A stretch of DNA of 64,000 bases, taken from NCBI RefSeq assembly GCF_947497005.1, contig NZ_CANMFF010000002.1:310001-374000 (forward strand), written 5' to 3'. The notes below the pieces were generated by a model. It was not told the DNA's origin and did not search any database. It saw only the letters and a program-made list of their open reading frames with translations. The position numbers were made by a program, and so were the translations under genes. The first letter of the stretch is position 1; every line of letters begins with the position of its first letter. This DNA is from an uncultured Ruegeria sp. GTDB lineage: Bacteria > Pseudomonadota > Alphaproteobacteria > Rhodobacterales > Rhodobacteraceae. Below are positions 36,612 through 45,159 of the stretch, in pieces.

Positions 36612-37501
36612 AGTGGGGTTTCTCCGGAAACGTAGGTTGCAGCGGCGTGCAGAGCGCGGGTCAGGGCCTCGTCACTGGATGTGCCGCCGGATTCTGAGGC
36701 GATATGGGCCGCCATGAAGGTGTCCCCCGCGCCGGTCACTCGGGTGACCAGAACGGACGGGGGTGTTTGGGTCAGGATTTGATCGGAACTTCCGATGGTG
36801 GCCGAGTTGCCGCCATCGGTGACCAGAACGCGCAGCGCGCCGCGATCCAGCAGGCCTTTGGCGGCCGATTCGGAGTCGGTGAACTCGCGCTGACACAGGA
36901 TGCCGGCCTCTTCGAGATTCACATAGAGCGTGGCCCGTGCGTGTTTCAGGAAGGGTAAGAGACGCTCTGCCTTACCGGGCGAAGCCGGGGCTACACGCAG
37001 ATCGGCCCGCGCAAAGGCGGGGCTTTGGGCGACCTCTTCGAGCAGATCCAATGTCAGGTTGCCATCAAGCGCGACAGGGCCTTCAAACGGTGTGTTCTCA
37101 TAGCCCAAAGGCCCATGCATCAAAGGACGCAAGATCTTCGCACCTGCGGCCTCCAGCGAATGCGCGTCGGCAATTGCTGCGATCAACCCGTTCGCGCCTT
37201 CGACGGCCATATAGCGGTCCGTCGGCAAATCCTGCGAGCGATAGATGTGGTCTGTAACCATGCCGAGGCGTGAGCATGCATGGACCAGTTCGTCGCCTTC
37301 GGGGTCGCGGCCAATGGCGGTCAGTAAGGTCGGGGTCATGCCAAAGCGCACCAGCGTCATGGCAATGTTCATCGCAACGCCACCGGGCAAGCGGGTGATC
37401 CGGCCCGGCACGTCCGAACCTTGCCGCATTGCGCTGGCCGATCGGCCGATCACGTCCCACAGGACCGAGCCGATACACAGGATAGTATTGTTCTGAGTCA
37501 T
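36608..37501 (-). CDS. psuK: PfkB-family kinase, probably pseudouridine kinase
   Basis: The 297-residue protein is a ribokinase-type sugar/nucleoside kinase with the N-terminal LPGGVAMNIAMTLVRFG and the catalytic signature TRVTGAGDTFMAAHIA, where the aspartate acts as general base. The coupling to psuG (four-base overlap) gives the specific assignment: it would phosphorylate pseudouridine. Start ATG 37501 (MTQNNTILCIG) is chosen; ATG 37513 four codons upstream cannot be excluded, and neither has a strong ribosome site. The next gene, on the other strand, begins 169 bp away. Confidence 0.88.
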   Translation of the reverse strand: MTQNNTILCIGSVLWDVIGRSASAMRQGSDVPGRITRLPGGVAMNIAMTLVRFGMTPTLLTAIGRDPEGDELVHACSRLGMVTDHIYRSQDLPTDRYMAVEGANGLIAAIADAHSLEAAGAKILRPLMHGPLGYENTPFEGPVALDGNLTLDLLEEVAQSPAFARADLRVAPASPGKAERLLPFLKHARATLYVNLEEAGILCQREFTDSESAAKGLLDRGALRVLVTDGGNSATIGSSDQILTQTPPSVLVTRVTGAGDTFMAAHIASESGGTSSDEALTRALHAAATYVSGETPL

Positions 37502-37670
37502 GTGGGATGTCATGCCGCAGCGGTGATGCTCGTGCAAGTCAGAACGTTAACGCAATCAGAGATTCCGGTAGAGCTCAGCCACCACGTCCTTTTGTCTTGC
37601 GATCCGTGTGCTTCGCGGGGAAAATAATTGCAATGATTGGTGAATTGATTTTTCTGCCGGAGCGTTTCGT

Positions 37671-38813
37671 ATGAATGGCCATGTTTTCCGCGCCATCCTT
37701 CGAGCCCTCGAAACCTGCGCCCTGAGTATTTTTGTTCTTCTGGCCGTTCATCCGGGATCCGTCAGAGCGCAAACGGCCCTGCCGACAGTTATTGATTATT
37801 GGGTCAAGGCTGACACGCTGTTTCTTGAGGTTAAGTTGAATGCCGAAGCCATGCTGGCTGGGATCGACCCGCTACAGCAGGACGCATATTCTGACGATCC
37901 GCAGTACAAATCTCTGCGGCGGATGGTGTCGTCCGAATTGGAGCCGCAGATCCGGGAATTTGTTCAGGTCTGGAAGCAAAACCTTGTGGTTGAGGCTCCT
38001 GACCGGTTGAGTCTGTCTTATGAAGGTGTACGTATTCCAGTCGTGGGGGATACGGACAAGGTGCGCGTTTCCAAGCTTTTGTTGACCGCACCTTTGCCGG
38101 ATCAGGCCTCGAATCTGCGTCTGACCTGGCCGTTGCAGAGTGGATCGGTCGTGCTTCGCCAACAAAAGGTTGTGGCCCCATATACTGGGTATTTAGCTTC
38201 TGGCGAGGCCAGCCCACTGATCCCGTTGCAGGGCGGAGCTTCTCTGACAACGCAGCAAACATTGCAGACGTATTTCGCCAAGGGAATCGATCAGTTTTTA
38301 CAAAGCCCATTCAAGCTATGCTTGATTGCACTGGTCCTTGTAGTCCTGTCGTTGAACTTGCGCCCTGTGGTATCCCAACTGGCATTCCTGTCGACGGGCG
38401 TTTTGGTCGGGCTTGGGGCGGGGATGTACGAAGTGATGGCAGTGCCCAAGGCCATCGAGGCCCCAGCGCTGATCGCCTGTATCATCGTTCTGGCGCTGTG
38501 GAATCTGGTCGCCCGGCGATTGCAGGTCTGGCGTTTGTTGGCGGTGCTTGCCGTTGGCTGCCTTCAGGGGCTGGCATTGGCTTCGGTCTTGATGGGGATT
38601 GGGGTTCCGCCTGACCATCTGCCTCCGGCTATTCTGGGTTTTGGGGGCGGAAACCTTCTGCCGCTTATTCTTGTGTCCATTACAGCCCTTGCTTTGGCGC
38701 TTCTTCTTTCCGGCGGGTCACATAGAACACGAGGCCGGATTTCGGTTCTGGTCTCGATGCTGATCGCGGGGATCGGTGTTTATTGGATTGGTGAACCCTG
38801 GTTGCTGGGTTAA
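37671..38813 (+). CDS. HupE/UreJ-like membrane protein
   Basis: The 380-residue protein has a signal peptide (to about residue 33, VRAQTALP), an extracytoplasmic region of about 170 residues and at least six C-terminal membrane helices (about 215-380). This layout fits the second class of HupE/UreJ proteins, some of which carry nickel. The hydrophobic part lacks the well-conserved histidine pattern of true nickel permeases as far as I can see, and no hydrogenase or urease gene is near. Function is therefore open. It converges with the ThiE-like gene, sharing the TTAA at the two stops. Confidence 0.65.
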   Translation: MNGHVFRAILRALETCALSIFVLLAVHPGSVRAQTALPTVIDYWVKADTLFLEVKLNAEAMLAGIDPLQQDAYSDDPQYKSLRRMVSSELEPQIREFVQVWKQNLVVEAPDRLSLSYEGVRIPVVGDTDKVRVSKLLLTAPLPDQASNLRLTWPLQSGSVVLRQQKVVAPYTGYLASGEASPLIPLQGGASLTTQQTLQTYFAKGIDQFLQSPFKLCLIALVLVVLSLNLRPVVSQLAFLSTGVLVGLGAGMYEVMAVPKAIEAPALIACIIVLALWNLVARRLQVWRLLAVLAVGCLQGLALASVLMGIGVPPDHLPPAILGFGGGNLLPLILVSITALALALLLSGGSHRTRGRISVLVSMLIAGIGVYWIGEPWLLG

Positions 38814-39430
38814 GGCATCGCCGCCAGCAGCGTGTTCAACGTGCTCAGCGGATCGTCGCTGCCCCAGATTTCGTCGCCAATGCCGAAGAAATCAGTGCAG
38901 GGGGCCAGATCGCGGACCAACTCGGGTGTCAAACTTCCTTCGGCCACGACAGGAACCTCGATCACCTCTGACCACCACTGGAACAGATCCTTTTCAGCGC
39001 GGGTTCCGTCCCCCAGCGTAGCAGTACCTACCGGGCCGAAAGCTACGTAGTCCGCGCCGCCTTCTCCCGCAGTCATTCCGTCATGGATGGATGCGTCACA
39101 GAAACTGCCGACGATCGCATCCGCGCCCAATTCCTTGCGTGCGAAGCGAACCGAGCGTGAACCGTCGTCCAGATGCACTCCGTCCAGACCCAAACGTTGT
39201 GCCAGCAGCACATGATTTGAAATCACGATGGCCACGTCGCGTGCATGGGCCACTTCGCGGCACGCGTCTGCAGCGCGGGCAAGAGTGTCTTCGTCGCTGC
39301 CAGCCAGCGCCAGGCGGATGCAGGCAACCTCGGCCCCGTCAAGCACACTCGCCAGCTTGTTCGCGAACGTGCTAAGTTCGATGGTCGGGGGCGTGATCAG
39401 GTAAATCTGCGGCTGCTCGGGGGTATCCAT
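38810..39430 (-). CDS. Divergent ThiE-like (thiamine phosphate synthase family) protein
   Basis: The 206-residue protein has the TIM-barrel pattern of ThiE, with DGVHLDDGSRS, a GADYVAFGPV strand and VVAEGSLTPELV. Several canonical residues are altered: the GVHLGQ(E)D loop is GVHLDDG, the TPTK pyrophosphate loop after the GPV strand is GTATLGDG, and the R-x-K motif on the second strand is CIRLALA. It may be a paralogue with a changed role instead of the pathway enzyme. No other thiamine genes are adjacent. It converges with the HupE-like gene and lies divergent from trmJ with 155 bp between starts. Confidence 0.75.
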   Translation of the reverse strand: MDTPEQPQIYLITPPTIELSTFANKLASVLDGAEVACIRLALAGSDEDTLARAADACREVAHARDVAIVISNHVLLAQRLGLDGVHLDDGSRSVRFARKELGADAIVGSFCDASIHDGMTAGEGGADYVAFGPVGTATLGDGTRAEKDLFQWWSEVIEVPVVAEGSLTPELVRDLAPCTDFFGIGDEIWGSDDPLSTLNTLLAAMP

Positions 39431-39585
39431 GGTCGCGTCCTTCGGCTTTCAGTCTTTGGCGCGGTTTAGCGGATTGCGGCGGGGAAGCAAACTTTTATGG
39501 CTGAGACCAAGCAAATAACAACCCCAGCGCCTTGCCCTGCAAGTTCCTGCCGATTACAGCAAGCCAAGTTTTCTTAAGGTGAGCC

Positions 39586-40329
39586 ATGCCCAGCGACAGA
39601 TCCCTGCCTTCCTTCGTGCTCGTTCGTCCACAGATGGGCGAAAACATCGGTGCTGCCGCACGGGCGATGTGGAATTTCGGACTGGATCGGATGCGGATCG
39701 TGGCACCCCGCGACGGCTGGCCGAACCCTAAGGCCGTTGCGATGTCCAGTGGTGCAGGGCGGTTGCTGGATGAGGCGCAGTTGTTTGACGATCTGGCGGG
39801 ATCACTGGCTGACAGCACGTTTGTTTTTGCCACGACAGCCCGCCAGCGGGGCCTGACCAAACCGGTCTACAGCCCTGAGCACGCAATGAAAATCGCCGCT
39901 GAAAAGATCGCCGCTGGTGAAAAGGTCGCCGTTCTGTTCGGCCCGGAACGTGCGGGTCTTGAGAATGAAGATATCGCTAAGGCGAACGCGATCATCTCAG
40001 TGCCAGTAAACCCGGAATACGCGTCGCTAAACCTCGGTCAATGCGTGTTGCTGACCGCATATGAGTGGATGCGCCAGACCGGGGATGTGGTGCATGAGAC
40101 CACCGATCTGGGCAAGGGCGACTGGGCCACGGGGATCGAAGTGGAAAAGCTGGTTGAGCATTACGAGGACCGTCTAGAAGAGGCCGGGTTCTTCTATCCC
40201 CCCGAAAAGGCGGAAGGAATGAAGGTGAACCTGCGCAACCTGTGGTCGCGGATGCGGATGACGCGGGCCGATGTACAGATGCTGCACGGGATCATGCGGC
40301 AGATGGTCCGCTGGAAGGATAAGAGCTAA
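39586..40329 (+). CDS. trmJ: tRNA (Cm32/Um32) 2'-O-methyltransferase TrmJ
   Basis: TrmJ methylates the 2'-hydroxyl of residue 32 in several tRNAs, using S-adenosylmethionine. The 247-residue protein is a SPOUT enzyme: the N-terminal part contains NIGAAARAMWNFGL, and the trefoil-knot region contains LFGPERAGLENEDI and SVPVNPEYASLNLGQCV. A C-terminal helical extension of about 80 residues fits the TrmJ family. ATG 39586 has AAGGTGAG upstream. The heme A synthase gene follows after 59 bp on the same strand. Confidence 0.93.
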   Translation: MPSDRSLPSFVLVRPQMGENIGAAARAMWNFGLDRMRIVAPRDGWPNPKAVAMSSGAGRLLDEAQLFDDLAGSLADSTFVFATTARQRGLTKPVYSPEHAMKIAAEKIAAGEKVAVLFGPERAGLENEDIAKANAIISVPVNPEYASLNLGQCVLLTAYEWMRQTGDVVHETTDLGKGDWATGIEVEKLVEHYEDRLEEAGFFYPPEKAEGMKVNLRNLWSRMRMTRADVQMLHGIMRQMVRWKDKS

Positions 40330-40388
40330 GGCTGGACCTATCTTCCACCAAGCCCTAGCTTGCGACGAAATCAGGACATGAGGACAGC

Positions 40389-41534
40389 ATGAGCGGTAAG
40401 CGCAGCATCTTCGAAGAGGTCTCGGACACCGAAAAACAACAGGCGGTTCAAACTGGTATGATCGACCGGGGGCGTGGTGGTGCGCGCGGTGCAATTCGCG
40501 TATGGCTAATGATCCTGTTTGCTTTGGTCGTTGTGATGATCGCAGTCGGCGGTCTGACGCGCCTGACGGACAGCGGCCTCTCGATTACTGAATGGCGCCC
40601 GATAACCGGAGCTATTCCACCGATGACTGAGGCGGATTGGCAGGCTGAATTCGACAAGTACAAGCAGATTGACCAGTGGCGCATCCAGAACCAGTGGATG
40701 GAGCTGAGTGACTTTAAGACCATCTACTGGTGGGAATGGGGTCATCGTCAGCTGGGCCGCGTGATCGGACTGATCTGGGCCATCGGGTTCTTTGGCTTCC
40801 TTGTTGCGAGCAAGATACCCACGGGTTGGACCGGCAAGCTGTTGATCCCGGGACTTCTGGGTGGCGTCCAAGGTGCGGTCGGTTGGTGGATGGTCGCCTC
40901 AGGCGTGACGCAAGGCGAGGGCATGACGGCCGTCGCCAGCTATCGCCTGGCCACTCATCTGGGGCTTGCTTTCGTAATCCTGGGCTTTCTGGCGTGGAAT
41001 ATCTTTGAGCTTGGCCGCGAAGAACGTGACCTGATGCAGGCGCGTCGGGCCAAAGAGGCCAAGCTGTTTTCGCTTTCGACCGGCTTGATGCACTTCGCGT
41101 TCCTGCAGATTTTGATTGGCGCGCTGGTCGCGGGGATAGACGCCGGGCGTTCTTACACTGATTGGCCGTTGATTGGCGGGCAGCTGTTGCCGCCTGATGC
41201 CACTGCGTTAGAGCCGATATGGCGCAACTTCTTCGAAAGCCCCGGGCTGGTGCAGTTCATTCACCGCTGCGCAGGTTACCTGTTGTTCATCTTTGCCATT
41301 GTTGTCTGGCGCCGTGGCAGTGCCAGCGCGCATCCTCAGACGCGCTTTGCCTTCAATGCGGCTTTCGCGGCGCTGTCGCTACAGGTCGTCGTCGGCATCG
41401 TGACCGTAGTCTACAGTGCACCGTGGCAGATCGCCATCTTCCACCAGTTTATGGCCGTTGTCTGTTGGACCCTGATCCTGCGCGCGCGGTTCCTGACGGC
41501 TTATCCAATCGCAACATCTGTGCGCGGAGTTTAA
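40389..41534 (+). CDS. ctaA: Heme A synthase (COX15/CtaA type 2)
   Basis: CtaA oxidises the methyl group of heme O to make heme A for aa3-type cytochrome oxidase in the inner membrane. The 381-residue protein has eight hydrophobic segments and the conserved heme-ligand histidines in WWEWGHRQLGR, YRLATHLGLAF, QFIHRCAGYL and IFHQFMAV. The N-terminal loop has GLTRLTDSGLSITEW, a signature of the group. ATG 40389 is preceded by GAGGACAG. The M32 peptidase gene begins four bases past its stop. Confidence 0.95.
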   Translation: MSGKRSIFEEVSDTEKQQAVQTGMIDRGRGGARGAIRVWLMILFALVVVMIAVGGLTRLTDSGLSITEWRPITGAIPPMTEADWQAEFDKYKQIDQWRIQNQWMELSDFKTIYWWEWGHRQLGRVIGLIWAIGFFGFLVASKIPTGWTGKLLIPGLLGGVQGAVGWWMVASGVTQGEGMTAVASYRLATHLGLAFVILGFLAWNIFELGREERDLMQARRAKEAKLFSLSTGLMHFAFLQILIGALVAGIDAGRSYTDWPLIGGQLLPPDATALEPIWRNFFESPGLVQFIHRCAGYLLFIFAIVVWRRGSASAHPQTRFAFNAAFAALSLQVVVGIVTVVYSAPWQIAIFHQFMAVVCWTLILRARFLTAYPIATSVRGV

Positions 41535-41538
41535 TATC

Positions 41539-43008
41539 ATGACCGCCTTTAAAGAACTGATGGCCTTTCAGCGTGAAACCTCGGCTTTGGGCCAAATCGC
41601 CGGTCGGCTTGGTTGGGACCAGGAAACCGTCATGCCGCGCGGAGCAGCACCCCAGCGTGCTGAAGAGATGGCGGCCATCGAGGCCGTCCTTCACGCGCGT
41701 CGTGCTGATCCGCGTGTTGCCGAGTGGCTGGAACAGGCCGCGCCTCAGGACGAGGTCGGCAAAGCGCAACTGCGTGAAATCCGGCGCGCCTATGACCGGG
41801 CCGTCAAGGTGCCTGCAGATCTGGCAACCCAGATTGCCCGCGTGACCTCAACCGCGCAGGGGACTTGGGCGCAGGCGCGGGCGGACGAAGACGTCTCGGC
41901 GTTTCTTCCGGTGCTGGAAGAGGTCGTGTCGCTCAAGCGTCAGGAAGGTGACGCGCTGGCGCAGGGCGGAGATGTCTATGACGCCATGGTCGAGGATTAC
42001 GAACCCTATACGACCGGCGCTCAGATAGGGGCTATTTTTGATGAGATGCGCCCGCGGCTGGTGGCCTTGCGCGCCGCGGTTCTGGATCGCCCGGAACCTG
42101 CTGCGTTGACCGGCTGCTTTGACGAATTGACCCAGATGCAGCTGACGCAAAAGTTGGCAACGACCTTTGGCTACGACCTCAACAACGGCCGTGTGGATAA
42201 GGCCGTTCACCCGTTCAGCTCGGGCAGTGGTCTGGATGTGCGCATCACCACGCGGACCAGCGAAACGGACCCGTTCAACTGCTTTTATTCCACTATTCAT
42301 GAGGTCGGTCACGCCGCTTACGAACAGGGAATCAACCGCGACTATCTGCTGACGCCATTGGGGCGCGGCGTGTCCATGGGCGTTCATGAAAGCCAAAGCC
42401 GGATCTATGAAAACCAGTTGGGTCGCTCGCGGGCCTTTACCGGATGGTTGTTCGATCAGATGAAGGAAGCATTCTGCGATTTCGGAATTGCCGATGCAAA
42501 CGCATTCTATGCCACCGTTAACCGGGTTCATAACGGCTATATCCGAACCGAAGCGGATGAGGTGCAATACAACCTGCACATCATGCTGCGGTTCGATCTT
42601 GAGCGCGCTCTGATGGCCGGAGACCTGCAGGTTGCCGATCTTGAAACCGCGTGGAACGACCGGTTCAAAGCTGATTTCGGCTATGCGGTCGACAAACCGT
42701 CAAACGGCTGTTTGCAAGATGTTCATTGGTCTGTTGGGCTGTTTGGGTACTTCCCGACCTATTCGTTGGGCAATGTTTACGCTGGATGCCTCGATCAGGC
42801 CCTGCGCGGCGCAGTTCCTGAGTTGGACATTCAACTGGCAAAAGGCGACACGTCCGGCGCAACTGGCTGGCTGCGCGAACAGGTCCAGCAACACGGCGGG
42901 CTTTATGCGCCACGCGAAATTATCCAACGCGCAAGCGGGGTAGAGCCCGGGCCAGAGCCTCTGTTGGATTATCTGGAACAGAAGTTCGGGGCGCTCTACG
43001 GGTTGTAA
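41539..43008 (+). CDS. M32-family metallocarboxypeptidase
   Basis: The 489-residue cytoplasmic zinc carboxypeptidase is of normal M32 length. It contains the zinc motif HEVGH (about residue 254), preceded by DVRITTR, and ESQSRIYENQLGRS, which supplies the third ligand, as well as IRTEADEVQYNLHIMLRF. It cuts single residues from peptide C-termini, with broad specificity and proline as a barrier. The start is four bases after ctaA, so it is read on the same transcript, with no functional relation obvious. Confidence 0.95.
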   Translation: MTAFKELMAFQRETSALGQIAGRLGWDQETVMPRGAAPQRAEEMAAIEAVLHARRADPRVAEWLEQAAPQDEVGKAQLREIRRAYDRAVKVPADLATQIARVTSTAQGTWAQARADEDVSAFLPVLEEVVSLKRQEGDALAQGGDVYDAMVEDYEPYTTGAQIGAIFDEMRPRLVALRAAVLDRPEPAALTGCFDELTQMQLTQKLATTFGYDLNNGRVDKAVHPFSSGSGLDVRITTRTSETDPFNCFYSTIHEVGHAAYEQGINRDYLLTPLGRGVSMGVHESQSRIYENQLGRSRAFTGWLFDQMKEAFCDFGIADANAFYATVNRVHNGYIRTEADEVQYNLHIMLRFDLERALMAGDLQVADLETAWNDRFKADFGYAVDKPSNGCLQDVHWSVGLFGYFPTYSLGNVYAGCLDQALRGAVPELDIQLAKGDTSGATGWLREQVQQHGGLYAPREIIQRASGVEPGPEPLLDYLEQKFGALYGL

Positions 43009-43097
43009 GAAAGTGCCGTCACGTTGTTGTGTGATTGCGTGGCGTTTGGCACGGTGGTGCGTAGAGTAGGGGCATCTGAGCCACTCGGAGAGCGCCT

Positions 43098-44345
43098 TTG
43101 CCTACGAAAACACAGCTCAAATCCTACCTTGCTGCGGCTTTAACGAGCCGCAGTTTGCAATCGGTCCGAAGAAGCGCGGCTGAACTGCGCCGGAGGCTGT
43201 GTTCTGAAGACCACGAGGTGCATTACTTCCATGATGTAGCCGACCCATACTGTTATCTGACGGCGCAGAATCTGCCGGAACTTCAATCACGATACCAGAT
43301 AACCCTGTGTCCTCACCTGATCTCGGGCTCACCTTCTGATGCAATCCCCGAACCCGATGCGCATCGGTTGAATGCTCAAACAGATGTAACCCGACTTGCC
43401 CGCAAGTTTGGAGTGGAGCCACCGCGAGTTCCAACGACCGCTGTTGTGACAAAGGCGAAGCGCTTGCTGGCAGAAACACTCGAAACGCCAGAAAACTCTG
43501 AATGTCTGCGCGATATCACAAGGGCATTGTGGACAGGGGACGATTTGCCGGATGGGGGTGGAATAGACCCAGAGCCAATGATGGAGGCAGGGGATCGAAG
43601 GCTGTCCGAGATGGGGCACTATCTTGGCGGAACGTTCTTCTATGGAGGGGAATGGTATTGGGGGATCGACCGGCTGCACTATTTGGAGGACCGTCTGCAA
43701 AAGTTGGGATTGAGACAGGGACAAACGCCGCTTGTACCGATGAACATGCTGGAACAGCGGACAAAAACTGTTCCAAAACAAGAGGTGGAGTTCTTTTTCT
43801 CCTTCCGAAGCCCATATTCCTATCTGGTTTTTGATCGAGCTCTTGACCTTGCAAAGTACCAGGACGCGAACCTCATCCTTCGGCCGGTACTGCCGATGCT
43901 CATGCGAGGAATGCCCGTTCCCAAGGCCAAATCTCGTTACATCCTCCACGATTGCGCGCGAGAGGCGAGGCAGTTGGGAATTCCGTTCGGTTGGATTTGT
44001 GATCCTTTAGGCGCCGGTGTCGAGCGCGGTTATGCGTTGTTTGATTATGCCGATGATCAGGAGTGTCTTGCCAAGTATTGCTCGATATTCCTGCGCTCGG
44101 TCTGGTCTGAGGGGGTGGATGCAGCGACCGACAAAGGCATGCAGCAGATCGTAAACGATGCTGGCCTAAATTGGGATGTCGCGCGTCCGCTATTGGACAA
44201 GAATTCATGGCGCAAACGCGTGGAAGTGAACCAAACCCGGCTGCAAGAGATCGGCCTGTGGGGCGTTCCCAGCTTTTATGTCAATGGTCACAGCATTTGG
44301 GGACAGGACCGACTATGGGCTGTCGAAGCGGCACTCAGGATGTAA
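43098..44345 (+). CDS. Tandem DsbA/HCCA-isomerase-fold protein
   Basis: This 415-residue protein contains two thioredoxin-like DsbA domains of the 2-hydroxychromene-2-carboxylate isomerase type. The first starts with HDVADPYCYLTAQ (about 45-57) and ends with TFFYGGEWYWGIDRL (179-193); the second starts with FSFRSPYSYL (234-243) and ends with VPSFYVNGHSIWGQDRL near 397-413. Neither has CXXC, so a disulfide oxidoreductase role is unlikely and a glutathione-dependent isomerase-like role is the better guess. No signal peptide is visible. It starts with TTG at 43098 behind a GGAG site. Confidence 0.82.
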   Translation: MPTKTQLKSYLAAALTSRSLQSVRRSAAELRRRLCSEDHEVHYFHDVADPYCYLTAQNLPELQSRYQITLCPHLISGSPSDAIPEPDAHRLNAQTDVTRLARKFGVEPPRVPTTAVVTKAKRLLAETLETPENSECLRDITRALWTGDDLPDGGGIDPEPMMEAGDRRLSEMGHYLGGTFFYGGEWYWGIDRLHYLEDRLQKLGLRQGQTPLVPMNMLEQRTKTVPKQEVEFFFSFRSPYSYLVFDRALDLAKYQDANLILRPVLPMLMRGMPVPKAKSRYILHDCAREARQLGIPFGWICDPLGAGVERGYALFDYADDQECLAKYCSIFLRSVWSEGVDAATDKGMQQIVNDAGLNWDVARPLLDKNSWRKRVEVNQTRLQEIGLWGVPSFYVNGHSIWGQDRLWAVEAALRM

Positions 44346-44365
44346 GGGTCGGAAGAACCCTACGT

Positions 44366-45028
44366 CTAAACGACCTGAACAAGCTCAATCCGGGTCGCAA
44401 CAGCTGCAAAGAACAAAACGCTGCCGATCAGAACAAACACGTGCCAGATCGTGTTATGGAACGGCAGCCAGTCCAGCAGGTAGAAGACGACCCCGGCGGT
44501 GTACACGAGGCCTCCGGCGATCATCAGTGTGACGATTGTGGGGGACAAGTCTGCCAACATGGATTGCCCGGCCCAGACTGCCGCCCAACCCATCAACAGA
44601 TAAAGCGCAAGCCCGAACCATCGAAACCGGTTTGGGTCCAACATCTTGAGGAGCGACCCAAGCGTTGCTGAAGACCACAATCCGAGTAACAGGCCCGGAG
44701 GCTGGGTCCCTGACAACAGCAGAAACGGAGTATAAGTCCCTGCAATCTTGACGTAGATCCCAGAGTGATCGAGGCGCTGTAGAAACCCACGCCATTCCTC
44801 GCTTTCGATCATGTTGTATAACGCGGAAAGCGTGAGCATGAGTATCAGCGTCACCCCGTAAATCGAGGCACCCAGTACTGCGGCTTGATCGTACCTATAG
44901 TAGATAGTCATTGTGATCAGCATCGGCACGGCAATCAACGCGCTTGAGACACCGAGCACATGAACCACCCCGTCGCTGATACGTTCTGTGCGACTGTAAG
45001 CTGGTCGGATATGCGCAAAAGACCACAT
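44366..45028 (-). CDS. Hemolysin III family membrane protein
   Basis: The 220-residue protein is a seven-helix membrane protein of the HlyIII/PAQR-like family. It shows the early motif SDGVVHVLGVSSAL, SALYNM followed by a LDHSGIYVKIAGTYTPF stretch with the conserved Asp/His, and FHNTIWHVFVLIGSVLFF with the C-terminal histidines that bind zinc in relatives. Despite its name, most members are not toxins and the activity is unproven. It converges with the tandem DsbA gene, 20 bp apart. Confidence 0.92.
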   Translation of the reverse strand: MWSFAHIRPAYSRTERISDGVVHVLGVSSALIAVPMLITMTIYYRYDQAAVLGASIYGVTLILMLTLSALYNMIESEEWRGFLQRLDHSGIYVKIAGTYTPFLLLSGTQPPGLLLGLWSSATLGSLLKMLDPNRFRWFGLALYLLMGWAAVWAGQSMLADLSPTIVTLMIAGGLVYTAGVVFYLLDWLPFHNTIWHVFVLIGSVLFFAAVATRIELVQVV

Positions 45029-45104
45029 ATGAAAAAGCTAGGCGGCAGAATGGCTTCGGGCAAGCGGTTCATTCCGAGAGCTGTCGATAACGTGATCCAG
45101 AATG

Positions 45105-45133
45105 ACAAAACGCCCGCAGAGCGAGCGTTTTGT
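45105..45133. terminator. Bidirectional terminator after gyrA
   Basis: ACAAAACGC (45105-45113) pairs with GCGTTTTGT (45125-45133); inside, CGC pairs with GCG around an AGA loop, with single-base bulges. It lies 27 bp beyond the gyrA stop and can work in either direction through its A- and T-rich arms. Confidence 0.75.
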
Positions 45134-45159
45134 TTCAGATCCGTAATTGAGCGTGAGGG

